DNA of 64,000 nucleotides from Salegentibacter mishustinae (GTDB lineage Bacteria > Bacteroidota > Bacteroidia > Flavobacteriales > Flavobacteriaceae). The notes beneath the pieces were generated by a model. The model ran no database searches. It was given only the letters and a program-made list of their open reading frames with translations, and was not told the origin of the DNA. Location of the stretch: NCBI RefSeq assembly GCF_002900095.1, contig NZ_LLKN01000001.1:124001-188000 (forward strand), given 5' to 3'. This document shows positions 1 through 9,044 of the stretch, piece by piece. The translations under genes and the position numbers were made by a program. Every line of letters starts with the position of its first letter. Positions within the stretch are counted from its first letter, which is position 1.

Positions 1-475
1 CGTTTATGGATTTCAGCTTAAAAAAACCGGCAACGCTTACGAATCTGAAGATATTACCATTCAAACTTTTTCTAAAGCATTTAAAAGAATTGAAACCTTT
101 GATGAAGATTATTCTTTTAGCACCTGGCTTATCGCTATTTCCAAGAATATTCATGTAGATATGATTCGCAAGCAAAAGTCTTCTATCAGGTCTCACACCA
201 CTTCAGATCAAAATGAAAAAGTACATCGCATTGCCGATGAAACTCCTACTATTGAAGACAAATTGATTAGCGAGCAGCATTTAGCCCAATTGTTAACCGA
301 TATCAAACAGCTAAAGCCACATTACCAGGAAGTAATTAATCTCAGGTATTTTCAGGAGAAATCTTATAAGGAAATTGCAAAAAATCTGGATGAACCCATG
401 AATAATGTAAAAGTGAAACTGCTGAGGGCCAAAAAATTACTCGCCCAAATTATTGAAGACCGGAAATCGGTGTAA
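1..475 (+). CDS. RNA polymerase sigma-70 family (ECF) factor, 5'-truncated by window edge
   Basis: The frame is open from base 2 to the TAA ending at 475, so the gene begins outside the window; the first ATG at 161 is internal, not the start. Visible are the end of a region-2 helix (EDITIQTFSKAFKRI followed by FSTWLIAISKN, the usual ECF layout) and a region-4 helix-turn-helix near the C-terminus (YQEVINLRYFQEKSYKEIAK, then VKVKLLRAKKLL). It would direct RNA polymerase to a small regulon. No anti-sigma gene follows; lipA lies 73 bases downstream behind its own candidate promoter. Confident of the family, not of the targets. Confidence 0.85.
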   Translation, partial: VYGFQLKKTGNAYESEDITIQTFSKAFKRIETFDEDYSFSTWLIAISKNIHVDMIRKQKSSIRSHTTSDQNEKVHRIADETPTIEDKLISEQHLAQLLTDIKQLKPHYQEVINLRYFQEKSYKEIAKNLDEPMNNVKVKLLRAKKLLAQIIEDRKSV

Positions 476-523
476 GTTTTCACCGACTTAACAGTCTAAT
501 TTATGCAGTTAATTAGATTATTG

Positions 524-531
524 TATCTTTG
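524..531 (+). promoter_or_regulatory. Candidate -7 element for lipA
   Basis: TATCTTTG matches the Bacteroidota TAnnTTTG -7 consensus and sits 17 bases before the lipA ATG. No good TTG element lies 18-20 bases upstream (the sequence there is AATTTATG), so this is a half-supported promoter. Confidence 0.4.
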
Positions 532-548
532 AAACCTAGAATTTTGCT

Positions 549-1427
549 ATGAGTACAGACACTATAAGCCCCGTAAAAGAAAAGCCGAAAGCCAAACCAA
601 AATGGTTAAGGGTAAAACTTCCAACCGGTAAAAAATACACCGAACTTCGCAGCCTGGTAGACAAATATGATTTGCATACCATTTGTACCTCGGGTAGTTG
701 CCCAAATATGGGTGAATGTTGGAGTGAAGGTACCGCTACCTTTATGATTTTGGGGAATGTTTGTACCCGTTCTTGCGGTTTTTGCGGTGTAAAGACCGGC
801 CGCCCGGAGACGGTAGATTGGGACGAGCCCGAAAAAGTAGCACGCTCTATTAAAATTATGGGCATTAAGCACGCCGTGGTAACAAGCGTAGATCGCGACG
901 ACCTTAAAGATATGGGTTCTATTATTTGGGCAGAAACCGTAAAAGCCATTCGCCGGATGAATCCTGAAACTACTTTAGAAACTCTTGTTCCCGATTTCCA
1001 GGGAAATGAGCGAAATATAGATCGTATTGTAGAAGTAATGCCAGAAGTTGTTTCTCATAATATGGAAACCGTAAGAAGGCTTACTCGCGAAGTTAGAATT
1101 CAGGCGAAATACGATCGAAGTCTTGAAGTGCTTCGCTACCTGAAACAACAAGGCGTAAATAGAACCAAATCTGGAATTATGCTAGGCCTTGGCGAGCAAG
1201 AAGATGAAGTGATTCAAACGCTACACGATCTTAGGAGTGTAGATGTAGATGTAGTTACTATTGGTCAATACTTACAGCCCAGTAAAAAACACCTGCCGGT
1301 AAAGCAATTTATTACACCAGATCAATTTAAGAAATATGAAGCTATTGGCCTGGATCTTGGATTTCGCCACGTAGAAAGTAGCGCATTGGTGCGTTCTTCA
1401 TATAAAGCTCACAAACATATCGACTAA
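549..1427 (+). CDS. lipA: Lipoyl synthase
   Basis: Radical SAM enzyme that inserts two sulfurs into protein-bound octanoyl groups to make lipoyl cofactor for pyruvate and 2-oxoglutarate dehydrogenases and glycine cleavage. The auxiliary cluster motif C-x4-C-x5-C is at C46, C51, C57, and the SAM-cluster CxxxCxxC is at C72, C76, C79. The C-terminal RSSY segment carries the conserved serine that ligates the auxiliary cluster in this family. At 292 residues it is full length. gap starts 17 bases downstream, so the two are probably co-transcribed. Confidence 0.97.
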   Translation: MSTDTISPVKEKPKAKPKWLRVKLPTGKKYTELRSLVDKYDLHTICTSGSCPNMGECWSEGTATFMILGNVCTRSCGFCGVKTGRPETVDWDEPEKVARSIKIMGIKHAVVTSVDRDDLKDMGSIIWAETVKAIRRMNPETTLETLVPDFQGNERNIDRIVEVMPEVVSHNMETVRRLTREVRIQAKYDRSLEVLRYLKQQGVNRTKSGIMLGLGEQEDEVIQTLHDLRSVDVDVVTIGQYLQPSKKHLPVKQFITPDQFKKYEAIGLDLGFRHVESSALVRSSYKAHKHID

Positions 1428-1444
1428 GTTTTTTCCTGAATTAA

Positions 1445-2452
1445 ATGAGTAAAAGCATCAATATTGCCATAAACGGTTTTGGCCGTATTGGGCGTAGCCT
1501 TTTTAGGCTTTTAATCGAAAATAAAAGCATCAACGTAGTCGCAATTAACGACCTCGCCGATGCTAAAACACTTGCACATTTACTTAAATACGATAGTATT
1601 CACGGGGTTTCCCCGGCTGAAATTTCTTCAAAAGGAAATACTATTATAGTAAACGGAAAATCAATCCCATTACTAAACGCTTCGCATCCGAGCGAAATTG
1701 ACTGGAAGAACTATGAAGTTGATACCGTAATAGAATCCACCGGAAAATTTAAAAATTCAAAAGATCTTCAACACCATATTGCCAATGGCGCAAAAAAGGT
1801 GATTTTATCTGTTCCGCCGGAAGATGATAAAATAAAAATGGTGGTTTTAGGGGTAAATGAGCATATTCTGGATGGCAGTGAAAAGATAATTTCAAACGCC
1901 AGCTGTACCACAAACAATGCAGCTCCGATGCTGAAGTTAATTCACGAGAATTTTAAGGTGGAACAAGCATATATCACCACGATACATTCATACACTTCAG
2001 ACCAAAGTTTGCACGATAAACCTCATCGCGATCTAAGGAGAAGCCGGGCGGCTGCACAATCAATAATTCCCACTACCACCGGCGCAGCAAAAGCTTTAAC
2101 CAGCATTTTCCCCGATATTAGTAATGTTATTGGTGGCTGTGGAATTAGAGTTCCCGTACCAAATGGTTCTCTAACCGATATGACGCTTAATGTAAGTAAA
2201 GAAACCAGCATTGAGGCTATAAACGCGCTTTTTAAGCAAGCCGCAAATACTTCTTTAAAGGGAATTCTAAGTTATACCGAAGATCCTATTGTTTCTATAG
2301 ATATAAATAACAATCCCCATTCCTGCATTTTTGATGCGCAAATGACTTCGGTAATCAGCGGAAAATTAGTTAAAATTATTGGCTGGTATGATAATGAAAT
2401 CGGTTATTCCAGTCGACTTATCGATTTAATTTCAATGGTTAATGATAAATAA
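1445..2452 (+). CDS. gap: Glyceraldehyde-3-phosphate dehydrogenase, type I
   Basis: Converts glyceraldehyde-3-phosphate, phosphate and NAD to 1,3-bisphosphoglycerate in central carbon metabolism. The Rossmann glycine motif NGFGRIGR spans residues 10-17, an aspartate that usually selects NAD is at about D36, the catalytic cysteine is C154 in SNASCTTNN, and the partner histidine is H181. Length (335 aa) is normal. Flavobacteria often carry more than one GAPDH, so whether this copy is glycolytic or gluconeogenic cannot be read here. It lies between lipA and a histidine kinase in a close same-strand run. Confidence 0.95.
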   Translation: MSKSINIAINGFGRIGRSLFRLLIENKSINVVAINDLADAKTLAHLLKYDSIHGVSPAEISSKGNTIIVNGKSIPLLNASHPSEIDWKNYEVDTVIESTGKFKNSKDLQHHIANGAKKVILSVPPEDDKIKMVVLGVNEHILDGSEKIISNASCTTNNAAPMLKLIHENFKVEQAYITTIHSYTSDQSLHDKPHRDLRRSRAAAQSIIPTTTGAAKALTSIFPDISNVIGGCGIRVPVPNGSLTDMTLNVSKETSIEAINALFKQAANTSLKGILSYTEDPIVSIDINNNPHSCIFDAQMTSVISGKLVKIIGWYDNEIGYSSRLIDLISMVNDK

Positions 2453-2491
2453 CTATATTTATCTCAATTAAGCGTTTGCTGAATTTCCCGA

Positions 2492-4717
2492 ATGAAGAAC
2501 TTTACCTTTATAATCATTGTCGCATTTTGGTGCAATCTTTCCTTTGCATTTCAGCAAGATGATGCCGAAGACCTTCAAATAGCCAATGAGAAAATTCAAC
2601 AATTACTTAACGACGCTGAAGTTTCAGTAAATACACTAGATTTTGACAATGCCATTGAGCAATTAAACTCTTCTTTAGAACTTTCAAAATCTATTGATGA
2701 TAAACGCTTCATCGCTTTATCAAGCAGTATCCTGGCAAAACTTTATTATATAAGACACGAGTTTAGTAAAGCTATTACTGAATTAAACAGGGCAATTTCA
2801 ATCCAACGAGAAATAGGAGATGAAAAAGGACTTGCCTATAGCTATGTGAATTTTGCTAAAATTTTTATGGCCCAGGATAATAAAATAAGGGCCGATCGCT
2901 ATCTCAATCTTGCTGAAGAATTATATTTAAAACTAGATGACCAGGAATATCTTGGTATAGTTTCTTTAAACCGCGCCATCGTGATTTCCAGAACCCAGGG
3001 AGACATGAATGAAGCGCTGAGTTTATTACAAAAGGCAAAAAACCAACTCGCCGACTCTAAAAATATGTACGAAATTTCAAGGCTTTATTATTATACTGCC
3101 AGAGTACATATTTCTCTTGAAAATTACGAGTTGGCTAAGGAAAACTGCAAAAAAGTACTGGAGATTGCTCAGGCTCAAAATTTTGGGGGAATGATTATGA
3201 GCACCTATAGACAACTAAGCAAAATTTACGAAGCTACAGGGGATTATGAGACCTCTTTAGAATATCTTCAAAAAAGTTATGCGCGTAATGATTCTATAAT
3301 TGCCATGAACAAAGAAGTTCTTGCAGAGCAAGCGAATGCTAAATATGGAGTAGATGCGCTACAGAGCAGTTTAAACGAACTTAGTATTCAAAACGCCGAG
3401 CAGGAAAGCAAGCTAAAAGTTAATAAACTTACTACCATACTTAGTGTGGCACTCATTACTATTCTTTCGCTACTCACTCTTTCTTTATATAAGAACAATA
3501 ACTTAAGAGCCAGGGCCAACGAATTGCTACAGAAGAAAAATACTGAGCTTACCAAAGCTAAAGAGAATGCCGAAAAGGCTTCACTGGCTAAAGCACAATT
3601 TCTATCCACAATTACTCACGAATTAAGAACACCATTATACGCGGTAACCGGTCTCACGCATTTATTATTAGAAGAAAGCCCTACCGAAAATCAAAAAGAG
3701 CATCTTAATTCACTTAAATTTTCGGGGGAATACCTGCTCTCTCTTATTAATAATATCCTGGACCTCAACAAGCTTGAAGCCAATAAGGTGGAAATTATGG
3801 AAGCTTCTTTTGATCTTAAAAAGCGCATTTCAGATGTATTGGTTGCTCTTAAAAATTCTGCCGACGAAAAGAACACCAAGATTCATTTTAATTATGATGA
3901 TACTATTCCGGAAGAATTAAAAGGAGATCCGCTAAAAATATCCCAGATACTCATAAATCTAATAGGTAACTCCATAAAATTCACCGAAGACGGTGATATA
4001 TGGATCAATGTCTCTAAAAACAGCCGGGAAGGAAATAACGTTTTACTGGATTTTGAGATCAAGGATAATGGAGAGGGAATTTCTAAGGAAAAGCAAAAAG
4101 CAATTTTCGAGAATTTCACTCAGGGCTCTACACAAATTAACCGGAAATTTGGGGGCACCGGGCTGGGACTTTCTATCGTGAAAAATCTACTCAGTTTATT
4201 GGGCAGTGAAATTAATTTAGAAAGTGACTTAGGAAAAGGATCAACCTTTACTTTTCAGCTTAAATTTGAAGCAAAAGAGGTTGATAACAGCATTAATAAT
4301 ACGCCTACCAAAGCAGCAGAACCTGTTGAAAATAAATTAGAAGGAAAAAATATACTTATTGTTGAAGACAACAAGATCAACCAAATGATTACTCGTAAAA
4401 TCCTGGAAAAACACGGGGTTAAATGCGAAGTGGCCGATAATGGCACCATAGCCGTAGAAAAAACGCAGGAAAAAGAATACGACCTTATTCTAATGGATAT
4501 TCACATGCCAGGAATAAGTGGTATAGAAGCTACGAAAGAGATTCGAAAATTCAATTCTGAAATTCCAATAATCGCCCTTACAGCCGTTACCTTAGATGAT
4601 AATCTGGATGAATTTTATCTAAATGGTTTCAGCGATATTATTCCAAAACCTTATAAAACCGAAGAATTCTTTTTGAAAATTAACAGGCAATTAGCTTTTA
4701 AGAAAAGTACGGTTTAA
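2492..4717 (+). CDS. TPR-containing hybrid sensor histidine kinase with C-terminal receiver
   Basis: A 741-residue membrane kinase. Order of parts: signal peptide (1-20), periplasmic TPR helices (about 25-290), one membrane helix (312-333), a short coiled coil, a HisKA dimerization domain with phospho-acceptor H376 (THELRTPL), an HATPase domain with N box (LINLIGNSIKF), G1 (DNGEGI) and G2 (GTGLGLSI), and a receiver domain with phospho-acceptor D669 (LILMDIHMPG). The TPR sensor suggests detection of a protein or peptide in the periplasm (inference). No DNA-binding output domain and no adjacent response regulator are present, so phosphate must pass to a protein encoded elsewhere. It starts 39 bases after gap. 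Confidence 0.92.
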   Translation: MKNFTFIIIVAFWCNLSFAFQQDDAEDLQIANEKIQQLLNDAEVSVNTLDFDNAIEQLNSSLELSKSIDDKRFIALSSSILAKLYYIRHEFSKAITELNRAISIQREIGDEKGLAYSYVNFAKIFMAQDNKIRADRYLNLAEELYLKLDDQEYLGIVSLNRAIVISRTQGDMNEALSLLQKAKNQLADSKNMYEISRLYYYTARVHISLENYELAKENCKKVLEIAQAQNFGGMIMSTYRQLSKIYEATGDYETSLEYLQKSYARNDSIIAMNKEVLAEQANAKYGVDALQSSLNELSIQNAEQESKLKVNKLTTILSVALITILSLLTLSLYKNNNLRARANELLQKKNTELTKAKENAEKASLAKAQFLSTITHELRTPLYAVTGLTHLLLEESPTENQKEHLNSLKFSGEYLLSLINNILDLNKLEANKVEIMEASFDLKKRISDVLVALKNSADEKNTKIHFNYDDTIPEELKGDPLKISQILINLIGNSIKFTEDGDIWINVSKNSREGNNVLLDFEIKDNGEGISKEKQKAIFENFTQGSTQINRKFGGTGLGLSIVKNLLSLLGSEINLESDLGKGSTFTFQLKFEAKEVDNSINNTPTKAAEPVENKLEGKNILIVEDNKINQMITRKILEKHGVKCEVADNGTIAVEKTQEKEYDLILMDIHMPGISGIEATKEIRKFNSEIPIIALTAVTLDDNLDEFYLNGFSDIIPKPYKTEEFFLKINRQLAFKKSTV

Positions 4718-4722
4718 TCCTT

Positions 4723-4738
4723 TGGCACGCGCTTTGTA
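4723..4738 (+). promoter_or_regulatory. Candidate sigma-54 (-24/-12) promoter
   Basis: TGGCACG-N4-TTGTA differs from the sigma-54 consensus TGGCACG-N4-TTGCW at one position, and GG to GT spacing is the canonical 10 bases. It lies just after the kinase stop and points into a gene-free stretch that ends in an intrinsic terminator at 4801-4827, so it could drive a short RNA. It may be chance. Confidence 0.3.
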
Positions 4739-4800
4739 AATCTCAGGTTAATTGAATTATATATCAAAGAACACATATATAGTTTGAATTAGCCAAAAGA

Positions 4801-4827
4801 AAAATGAGGTGTAAATCACCTCATTTT
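4801..4827. terminator. Bidirectional terminator between the histidine kinase and lpxK
   Basis: An 11-bp perfect inverted repeat (AAAATGAGGTG / CACCTCATTTT, loop TAAAT) with T-rich flanks on both strands. The lpxK stop codon (4821-4823 on the minus strand) lies inside the stem. Confidence 0.8.
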
Positions 4828-5825
4828 TTATGCACAAATTTTAATATTTCCCGCTTAAATTCTTCCTCCCTACTTAAAAAGGCTGTCTTTACAGGTAAAT
4901 AAAACAATTGCCCAGGTTTAAAACTTTTATGCAACCTAACGTAATCTTTTTCTGTAGTTAGAAGCAGTTCCTCTTTATTTAATTGTGCAATTTCTGCTTC
5001 AGTAAAATTGTGGTGATCTTTAAAAAGCCTGTGATCAAAATCAAATCCTTTTTTATTCAAATACTTTACAAGCGGTTTGGGGTTAGCAATTCCTGTAACT
5101 AGCGTAAATTTTTTATCCTTTAAACTATTTAATTTCACCTTTGTTTCTTCAGAAATTATTTCATCGTCATATTCGATAAAGCTAAAATAAAGCTCCTGAT
5201 AATTCTGCAGTCTAAGTTTAGCTCTAACCGTTTCCATTTCCCGCTTCGTAAGTTTTGGGGGGCATTTGGTCACAACTGTTATTTTAGCCCGCTCTGCTCC
5301 CACCGTAGGTTCCCGCAAATTTCCGGTGGGCAACATAAAATCGTTTACGTATAGATCATTATAAGCCGTAAGCAAAATATTTAATCCTGCCTTAACCTTT
5401 CTATGCTGAAAGGCATCGTCAAGCAGAATAATCTCAGGATTTTCTTTCTGAAGTTTTGAAATTCCATTTTGCCTATCGGCATCTACAGCAACCATTGCAG
5501 TATTAAATTTTCTTTTAAACTGTAGCGGCTCATCCCCTACCTCAGCAGCGGATTCATTTCCGCTTAATAATTTATAGCCTTTCGTGCTTCGCTTATAACC
5601 CCTACTTAAAGTTGCAACCTTATAATCCGGTAGCAAGAATTTCAGCAAGTATTCTATCATTGGAGATTTCCCGGTGCCTCCTGCATTAAGGTTCCCCACG
5701 CAGATAACCGGAAGATCATAAGATTTAGATTTCAGAATTCTGGCGTTATAAAGTAAATTTCTACTCCAGGTGACAAAACCATACAATAACGCGAAAGGAA
5801 TCAGCATTTTTCGTAAAATCTTCAT
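4821..5825 (-). CDS. lpxK: Tetraacyldisaccharide 4'-kinase
   Basis: Phosphorylates the 4' position of the lipid A disaccharide at the inner membrane. An N-terminal hydrophobic helix (about residues 7-24) is followed by the P-loop GNLNAGGTGKS at 44-54 and a DDAFQHR motif typical of LpxK. I chose the ATG at 5825 (334 aa): an open frame extends upstream to 5921, but the extra 32 residues do not look like LpxK and would run almost into the divergent gene at 5927. The 101-base gap to that gene should hold two divergent promoters. Confidence 0.93.
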   Translation of the reverse strand: MKILRKMLIPFALLYGFVTWSRNLLYNARILKSKSYDLPVICVGNLNAGGTGKSPMIEYLLKFLLPDYKVATLSRGYKRSTKGYKLLSGNESAAEVGDEPLQFKRKFNTAMVAVDADRQNGISKLQKENPEIILLDDAFQHRKVKAGLNILLTAYNDLYVNDFMLPTGNLREPTVGAERAKITVVTKCPPKLTKREMETVRAKLRLQNYQELYFSFIEYDDEIISEETKVKLNSLKDKKFTLVTGIANPKPLVKYLNKKGFDFDHRLFKDHHNFTEAEIAQLNKEELLLTTEKDYVRLHKSFKPGQLFYLPVKTAFLSREEEFKREILKFVHKK

Positions 5826-5926
5826 ACAGGGCGGGCTATAATAATTATATTTGAAGTTAGCTGAATTAACATTTACTACGAAATTAATAAAAAGCAACCT
5901 GCTACGTTTATAAAAACTCAAAACAA

Positions 5927-7021
5927 ATGCTTGTAAAAGAAGTTATAGATATAATTGAAGAATTTGCTCCGCCCGCATACGCCGAAGATTTTGACAATGT
6001 GGGGCTTTTGGTAGGTGATAAAAGCACCACGGTAACCGGCGCACTTATCACTTTAGACACTTTAGAAGGCGTAGTAGACGAAGCAATAGAAAAAAATTGC
6101 AACCTTATTATTAGCTTTCATCCTATTATCTTTTCCGGACTTAAAAAACTCACCGGAAAAGATTACGTGCAAAAAACGGTGATAAAAGCGATTAAAAACG
6201 ATATTGCTATTTATGCCATTCATACCGCGCTAGACAATCAATACAAAGGAGTAAATGATATGATAAGCGAAAAGATAGGTCTTAAAAACAGGCAGATCTT
6301 AATACCCCGTAAAGACAGCATAAAAAAACTTACCACTTTTGTTCCAAACGAACAGGCTGCAGAAGTTAGAAAAGCGCTTTTTAATGCAGGTGGTGGCAGT
6401 ATTGGTAATTACGATAATTGCAGTTTTAATTTAAAAGGAGAAGGAAGTTTTAAACCCAATGAAGATGCCAATCCTGTAATTGGAAAACGAGGCGAAGTTC
6501 ATTTGGAAGAGGAAACCCAAATCGGACTTATTTATCCTTCTCATTTAGAAAAAAAGTTGCTTCAGGCACTTTTCAATGCTCATCCATATGAAGAAGTAGC
6601 TTATGAAGTAAATGCTCTGGAAAACGAAAACCAGCATTTAGGGATGGGAATGATTGGCGAATTAGAAACTGCGGAAGATGAAAAAAGCTTTTTAGAGCGA
6701 ATTAAAAATCAATTTAATTGTGGCTGTATAAGACATTCTGAACTCCGTGAGAAACCTATTAAAAAAGTTGCTGTGTTGGGAGGTAGCGGTAGTTTCGCCG
6801 TTAACCCAGCAAAGGCAGCTGGTGCAGATATCTACCTTACTGCAGATCTAAAATATCACGATTTTTATAAGGGCGATAAAAACTTCGTTTTGGCCGATAT
6901 AGGGCATTATGAAAGTGAGCAATTCACAAAAGATTTATTACATTCTTATCTTACAAAAAAAATTAGTAATTTTGCACTTATTTTAGCAGAGACAAACACC
7001 AATCCAATCAAGTATATATAA
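5927..7021 (+). CDS. Nif3-like dinuclear metal centre protein (YbgI/Nif3 family)
   Basis: 364 residues, the long form of the family: an N-terminal Nif3 half (about 1-125), an inserted PII-like alpha/beta domain (about 130-235), and a C-terminal Nif3 half ending in the metal-ligand region GHYESEQF. The usual HHP metal motif reads SFHPIIFSG here, so one histidine of the pair is replaced by phenylalanine. Members form toroidal hexamers with a two-metal site; the substrate is unsettled and the 'GTP cyclohydrolase I type 2' name is not well supported. The next gene starts two bases after the stop, so they form an operon. Confidence 0.9.
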   Translation: MLVKEVIDIIEEFAPPAYAEDFDNVGLLVGDKSTTVTGALITLDTLEGVVDEAIEKNCNLIISFHPIIFSGLKKLTGKDYVQKTVIKAIKNDIAIYAIHTALDNQYKGVNDMISEKIGLKNRQILIPRKDSIKKLTTFVPNEQAAEVRKALFNAGGGSIGNYDNCSFNLKGEGSFKPNEDANPVIGKRGEVHLEEETQIGLIYPSHLEKKLLQALFNAHPYEEVAYEVNALENENQHLGMGMIGELETAEDEKSFLERIKNQFNCGCIRHSELREKPIKKVAVLGGSGSFAVNPAKAAGADIYLTADLKYHDFYKGDKNFVLADIGHYESEQFTKDLLHSYLTKKISNFALILAETNTNPIKYI

Positions 7022-7023
7022 CT

Positions 7024-7803
7024 ATGGCAAAAAAGAACGATGTTACTGTAGAAGACAAGTTAAGAGCGTTGTACGACCTTCAACTGGTTGATTCCAGAAT
7101 TGACGAAATAAGGAACGTACGCGGTGAGCTTCCACTGGAAGTGGAAGATTTGGAGGATGAAGTAGCCGGATTGAGCAAGCGTTTGGAGAAAATGGATGCC
7201 GATATTGAGGTAATCGAGAACGACATAAAGAGTAAGAAGAATCTTATTGATGAGTCTAAATCGACCATGAAGAAATATGCTGAGCAGCAAAAAAACGTGC
7301 GTAATAACCGCGAATTTAATGCGCTTAGCAAAGAAGTTGAATTCCAGGAATTGGAAATAGAACTTGCCGAAAAACACATCAAGGAATACCGCGCTCAAAT
7401 TGAGCAGAAAAAAGAGGTGATCGAGCAAACTAAAGAACGTCTTGAAGAAAGGAAAAAACACCTGGAGCACAAAAAAGGCGAACTGAACGAAATCCTTGCC
7501 GAAACCGAAAAAGAAGAGCAGGCACTTATCAAGAAATCTGCTGAATTCGAGAAGAATATCGAAGAGCGTTTAGTGAATGCATACAAGAGAATTAGAACCA
7601 ACGTTAAAAACGGACTGGCTATTGTACCCGTAGAAAGAGGTGCATCTGGAGGTTCTTATTTCACTATCCCACCACAGGTAATTATGGAAATTGCCGGTAG
7701 AAAAAAGATCATTACCGATGAGCATAGTGGACGAATTCTTGTAGATGAAGAACTTGCTAAAGAAGAGCAGGAGAAAATGCAAAATCTTTTCGCCAAGGTT
7801 TAA
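7024..7803 (+). CDS. COG1579-type coiled-coil protein with degenerate zinc ribbon
   Basis: 259 residues. A long antiparallel coiled coil (about 25-185, rich in K and E) is followed by a C-terminal domain that aligns with the COG1579 zinc ribbon (TIPPQVIMEI, then DEHSGRILVDEE). In the zinc-binding version four cysteines hold the metal; here they read as SGGS and EHSG, and the protein has no cysteine at all, so metal cannot bind in the usual way. Function is unknown; the helical hairpin suggests a scaffold or nucleic-acid-binding role. It follows the Nif3-like gene by two bases and is closed by a strong terminator. Confidence 0.85.
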   Translation: MAKKNDVTVEDKLRALYDLQLVDSRIDEIRNVRGELPLEVEDLEDEVAGLSKRLEKMDADIEVIENDIKSKKNLIDESKSTMKKYAEQQKNVRNNREFNALSKEVEFQELEIELAEKHIKEYRAQIEQKKEVIEQTKERLEERKKHLEHKKGELNEILAETEKEEQALIKKSAEFEKNIEERLVNAYKRIRTNVKNGLAIVPVERGASGGSYFTIPPQVIMEIAGRKKIITDEHSGRILVDEELAKEEQEKMQNLFAKV

Positions 7804-7826
7804 AACCTGGATTAGATAATCATATA

Positions 7827-7860
7827 AAAACCGTCTGAAAATTACTTTTTAGACGGTTTT
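7827..7860 (+). terminator. Intrinsic terminator of the Nif3-COG1579 operon
   Basis: AAAACCGTCT pairs perfectly with AGACGGTTTT, followed by a T-rich run (TTTTTTCTTTTT). Confidence 0.85.
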
Positions 7861-7890
7861 TTCTTTTTGTATTGTTTCAGAAACAAAAAA

Positions 7891-7914
7891 GAGACTGCCA
7901 TTTGCAGCAGTCTC
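7891..7914 (-). terminator. Intrinsic terminator of the minus-strand lipoprotein gene
   Basis: GAGACTGC / GCAGTCTC stem; on the minus strand it is followed by TTTTTTGTTT. It lies 33 bases past the stop of the gene ending at 7947. Confidence 0.8.
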
Positions 7915-7946
7915 TTCCTCTATTTTATAAAATTATTGGTCTAATA

Positions 7947-8588
7947 TTAATCGTGGCATTCTATAGCGCAGGCTTCAATGGCAGTAAACCATCCTTTTCC
8001 ATTAGTTAATGCAACGGTAGGAACTCCATTTGTGTTAGAACAAGCTTCAGATGCAGCTCTACATTGTTGTACAGCAGCTTGCTGAGAAAGTTCTATCATA
8101 GCTCCAATTACCGGAGAAGGCTCTTCTAACATTGGGTCTCCGTGCCATTTATTTGAAGATGCATTAGCTTTCCCCGGCTTATACAACACTGAAGAAAGCG
8201 TCTGGCCTGTACTTAACTCTACATCAAATTCCACGAATCCATTTTTTAGTTCTTCAAAGCCTGAAAGCACCATAAATTCTTCTGTTTCAGGATTCGTGAT
8301 GGTTAGACCTTCTATTGCATGTTTCTCGTTTTCCGGAAACTCGTATGCAAATTCATTTAGGAAGATAAAATTAAAATCCCTGTCGTTATGCAGAAATTTA
8401 GCGGTTTCACCAGTTGATTTAAAAATGTAAGTAGCCGATTCAATTTTAAGAACACCATTGTTTTCTAATGCCAGTTCTTGTTCAAGTTCTGAAGCAGCTA
8501 TTGAAGTTTCTTCAGATTCTGAACTGCAGGATTGAAGGATGATGCTTAGTAGGAATATACTTGTAAGTAATTGTATTGATTTTTTCAT
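7947..8588 (-). CDS. Lipoprotein of unknown function with a C-terminal four-cysteine segment
   Basis: 213 residues. A lipoprotein signal (hydrophobic 5-19, lipobox LQSC, lipidated Cys21) is followed by a soluble domain I do not recognise. The last 40 residues hold four cysteines (C176, C183, C207, C211) with spacing C-x6-C-x23-C-x3-C, which could form two disulfides in the periplasm or on the surface. It stands alone on its strand, with its own terminator and a 456-base AT-rich region upstream. Confidence 0.75.
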   Translation of the reverse strand: MKKSIQLLTSIFLLSIILQSCSSESEETSIAASELEQELALENNGVLKIESATYIFKSTGETAKFLHNDRDFNFIFLNEFAYEFPENEKHAIEGLTITNPETEEFMVLSGFEELKNGFVEFDVELSTGQTLSSVLYKPGKANASSNKWHGDPMLEEPSPVIGAMIELSQQAAVQQCRAASEACSNTNGVPTVALTNGKGWFTAIEACAIECHD

Positions 8589-9044
8589 TTCGATTTGGTT
8601 GATTTGTTATATAAAATTTCGATTTTTAAACAAGCAGGTTTGCTTTCGGTTACTATCTTATTTTATGTCGATTTTCACTTTCACATCTTCGACTTTGGAG
8701 AGTGAGTCCTTTTATCACCAATACTATTTATTAATATATAAATTTAAAAATTTCATTATATTAACTAATTGGACTTAAACTAATTAAATCTTATGTAAAT
8801 CTAATAAAATTTGTTAATTCCCATTAAAATCATTTAATAAATTAAAACCTTATTTTATAACCTGCTTATTAAAAACTAAGAATTTCCTCTTCAACTAACA
8901 TCTATTTTCATCCTGAGGATTATTAAAGACTTTTTTCACTTCATTTCAGCTCCAATTACAACAAGCAATATTGATTAACAAGCTTTTCACAGTTTTAATT
9001 TAATTTAGGCCTACCTTTATTCCTACAAATCAAGCCTTATAATT
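8589..9044. other. AT-rich intergenic region without a recognisable gene
   Basis: 456 bases between two divergent lipoprotein genes. The sequence is dominated by A/T runs. A 79-codon open frame starts at 8539 within the antisense of the upstream lipoprotein gene, but its composition is noise-like and it has no convincing ribosome binding site. TACCTTTA at 9012-9019 resembles a -7 box for the gene at 9045. I see no RNA gene or repeat here. Confidence 0.6.

Noticed and set aside
4821-5921. Longer LpxK start at 5921
   Set aside because: The 32 extra residues do not resemble LpxK and nearly reach the divergent gene; the family N-terminus begins at 5825.
8539-8778. 79-codon plus-strand open frame across a lipoprotein 5' end and AT-rich spacer
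   Set aside because: Antisense to a real gene, no ribosome binding site, noise-like composition.
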